A DNA stretch of 38,800 nt from CAYFZR01 sp046760505 [NCBI: Candidatus Hydrothermarchaeota archaeon] (lineage in GTDB: Archaea; CAYFZR01), in the NCBI GenBank assembly GCA_046760505.1, contig JBHIEG010000018.1, positions 1 through 38,800 on the forward strand. Direction: 5' to 3'. Positions 37,619 through 38,800 of the stretch are shown here, piece by piece. The notes under the pieces were generated by a model, which worked only from the letters and a program-made list of their open reading frames with translations, was not told the origin of the DNA and made no database searches. The position numbers and the translations under genes are program-made. Each line of letters starts with the position of its first letter. The stretch's first letter is position 1.

Positions 37619-38437
37619 ATGGAAAACATCAAGTTAAAAGAAATTGAGGTCAAATCAATAATTAACAGGTCCGGTATTCTTGGCGTAGATTTGTGCATAA
37701 ATCCATATGTGGGGTGTCAGCACGGATGCGTTTACTGCTATGCACGCTTTATGAGAAAATATTCTGGACATATGAACGATTCATGGGGAAGTTTCGTGGA
37801 TGTAAAGATAAATGCGGTGGAAATTTTAAAAAAACAGATGAAAAAATTAAATAAAGGGGAAATAATTATTAGCAGTGTTACAGATCCTTACCAGCCATTA
37901 GAAAGACGATATAATATTACAAGAGGTGTATTATCGGTACTGAAAGATTATAACTTTCCTGTCTCAATACTCACGAAATCCGATCTTGTAAAAAGAGACA
38001 TAGATTTTCTGGTAGAAATGAAAGATTGCGAGGTAGGCTTCACAATCGTTACATTAAATGATGAAATTAGAAAAGATTTTGAACCTTTTTCATCTCCAAT
38101 AGATAAAAGACTGAATGCTTTGGAAGAATTGGCAGAAAATGGGATCAAAACCTATGTATTTTTAGGACCTATCCTACCTTACCTCACAGAAGAGACATTA
38201 ATGGACACCTTGAAAATTACATTTGAAATGGGCGCTAGACATTTTATAATAGACAAACTAAACTTCAAGGCTGGAAACTGGCAAGATATAAAAGATTTAT
38301 TAACGGATAAGTATCCTGAGCTTCTTCCAAAATATAATGAAATAAGAAAAACTGATAGCAGTTATTATCAAGGCATCAGGAATGCAATCAAAAGATTTTG
38401 CGTGAAAAACAAGGTACCCTATAAGTTCTGCTTCTGA
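37619..38437 (+). CDS. Radical SAM protein, SPL-like/Rv2578c-type
   Basis: This 272-aa protein carries the radical SAM motif CQHGCVYC (C33, C37, C40) inside CINPYVGCQHGCVYCYARFM. It also has the family block SSVTDPYQPLERRYNITRGVL and VSILTKSDLVKRDIDFL, which place it in the group related to spore photoproduct lyase (COG1533). Members of that group outside spore-formers have no settled function. It has no membrane segment. The C-terminus ends KRFCVKNKVPYKFCF, with two further cysteines. It converges on the cytochrome gene. Confidence 0.88.
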   Translation: MENIKLKEIEVKSIINRSGILGVDLCINPYVGCQHGCVYCYARFMRKYSGHMNDSWGSFVDVKINAVEILKKQMKKLNKGEIIISSVTDPYQPLERRYNITRGVLSVLKDYNFPVSILTKSDLVKRDIDFLVEMKDCEVGFTIVTLNDEIRKDFEPFSSPIDKRLNALEELAENGIKTYVFLGPILPYLTEETLMDTLKITFEMGARHFIIDKLNFKAGNWQDIKDLLTDKYPELLPKYNEIRKTDSSYYQGIRNAIKRFCVKNKVPYKFCF

Positions 38438-38460
38438 GAATTTAAAAAAAGAAAGGAGGA

Positions 38461-38799
38461 TTATTCTGTTGGATGGCAGCCACCCTCTCCAGCGCAGCTT
38501 GTGTAACCTTCTGGCAATGGCAGCTCCGGAGCCTTTATACCATTGTGGCAATCACCGCATTCGTGATTAGGTCCGCCCATGTTTGCGTATCTTCCTTTCA
38601 AGGGACCAGGCGGATCTGCGACGCCTTCAGAACTGTGACAATCACTGCATACATGGTTTTGTCCGCCCATATGGAGATGTTTTTTAAGAATATTCATCGT
38701 CACGCCGTCTTTGCCCGAATTTGGCCAGGCACTGACGAAGGCTATTCCAATCAACATGACTAGAAGTGCAGTCGTCACAAGTATTGTGCCTTTATTCAA
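38461..38799 (-). CDS. Small multiheme cytochrome c (5' end at window edge)
   Basis: An exported c-type cytochrome with a signal sequence (residues 1-24, hydrophobic, ending VSAW). Two standard heme sites CSDCH (51-55) and CGDCH (81-85) each follow a MGGxNHxC segment, whose histidine is a likely axial ligand. A third site reads CAGEGGCH (102-109), a CX5CH spacing. With three sites in 112 residues it could be a small electron carrier or part of a larger complex. The listed start is a TTG at the very edge, so the true start may lie outside. Heme insertion would depend on the ccm system at 2127-5027. Confidence 0.85.
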   Translation of the reverse strand: MNKGTILVTTALLVMLIGIAFVSAWPNSGKDGVTMNILKKHLHMGGQNHVCSDCHSSEGVADPPGPLKGRYANMGGPNHECGDCHNGIKAPELPLPEGYTSCAGEGGCHPTE

Positions 38800-38800
38800 G

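Overview
The window is archaeal and most likely euryarchaeal. The evidence is the split RNA polymerase genes (A'/A'' and B'/B''), aEF-1alpha and diphthamide-type EF-2, archaeosine TGT, TATA boxes about 26-28 bp upstream of many start codons (several apparently leaderless), and coenzyme F420 and methanopterin C1 genes. A cytochrome c maturation (Ccm) system and a small multiheme c-type cytochrome point to a cytochrome-bearing lineage related to methanogens, ANME or alkane oxidisers, or Archaeoglobi. I cannot name a genus. The DNA is AT-rich and densely coding, with no gap over 300 bp lacking a gene or stable RNA.

Layout. 1-2114: end of an upstream gene, then a two-subunit ADP-forming acyl/acetyl-CoA synthetase. 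2127-5027 (minus): ccmA-ccmB-[Cys-cluster protein]-ccmC-ccmD-ccmE, with a 42-aa CcmD found in the gap between ccmC and ccmE. 5083-5421: unknown small protein. 5486-11535: the unusual region. It holds a winged-helix regulator, a 247-aa all-helical protein of unknown family, a 43-aa signal-peptide-like micropeptide ending GGGWGP, a 65-aa protein, a 611-aa CHAT-domain (caspase-like) putative protease, a sodium:solute symporter, and a second copy of the helical protein with an added GWGGCGGP tail. 11532-14192 (minus): tgtA and a DUF72 protein. 14205-27373 (minus): tRNA-Ser and a long str/RNA polymerase cluster (rpoH-rpoB2-rpoB1-rpoA1-rpoA2-rpl30e-nusA-rps12-rps7-fusA-tuf-rps10). 27422-27917 (minus): tRNA-Lys, tRNA-Asp, 5S rRNA and tRNA-Tyr.

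28089-36175: a DUF22-like protein, two unknown proteins, then F420 and C1 genes: cofC and mer (minus) divergent from cofG-cofH (plus). These are followed by a small unknown protein, a CcmH-like redox protein, and a CbiA/CfbB-type amidotransferase for cobamide or F430 synthesis. 36294-38437: two membrane proteins and a radical SAM protein. The window ends in a small multiheme cytochrome c on the minus strand.

The genes fit an anaerobic archaeon using F420/methanopterin C1 chemistry plus exported c-type cytochromes. CcmABCDE and the distant CcmH-like protein would mature the cytochrome at the right edge. CofC/G/H would make the F420 used by Mer. The most novel part is the CHAT locus. Its micropeptide and one of its helical paralogs share a Gly/Trp-rich C-terminus ending in Gly-Pro, which suggests a peptide-processing, signalling or defence-like module. 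From memory it resembles small peptide/CHAT loci of haloarchaea; that is not computed here.
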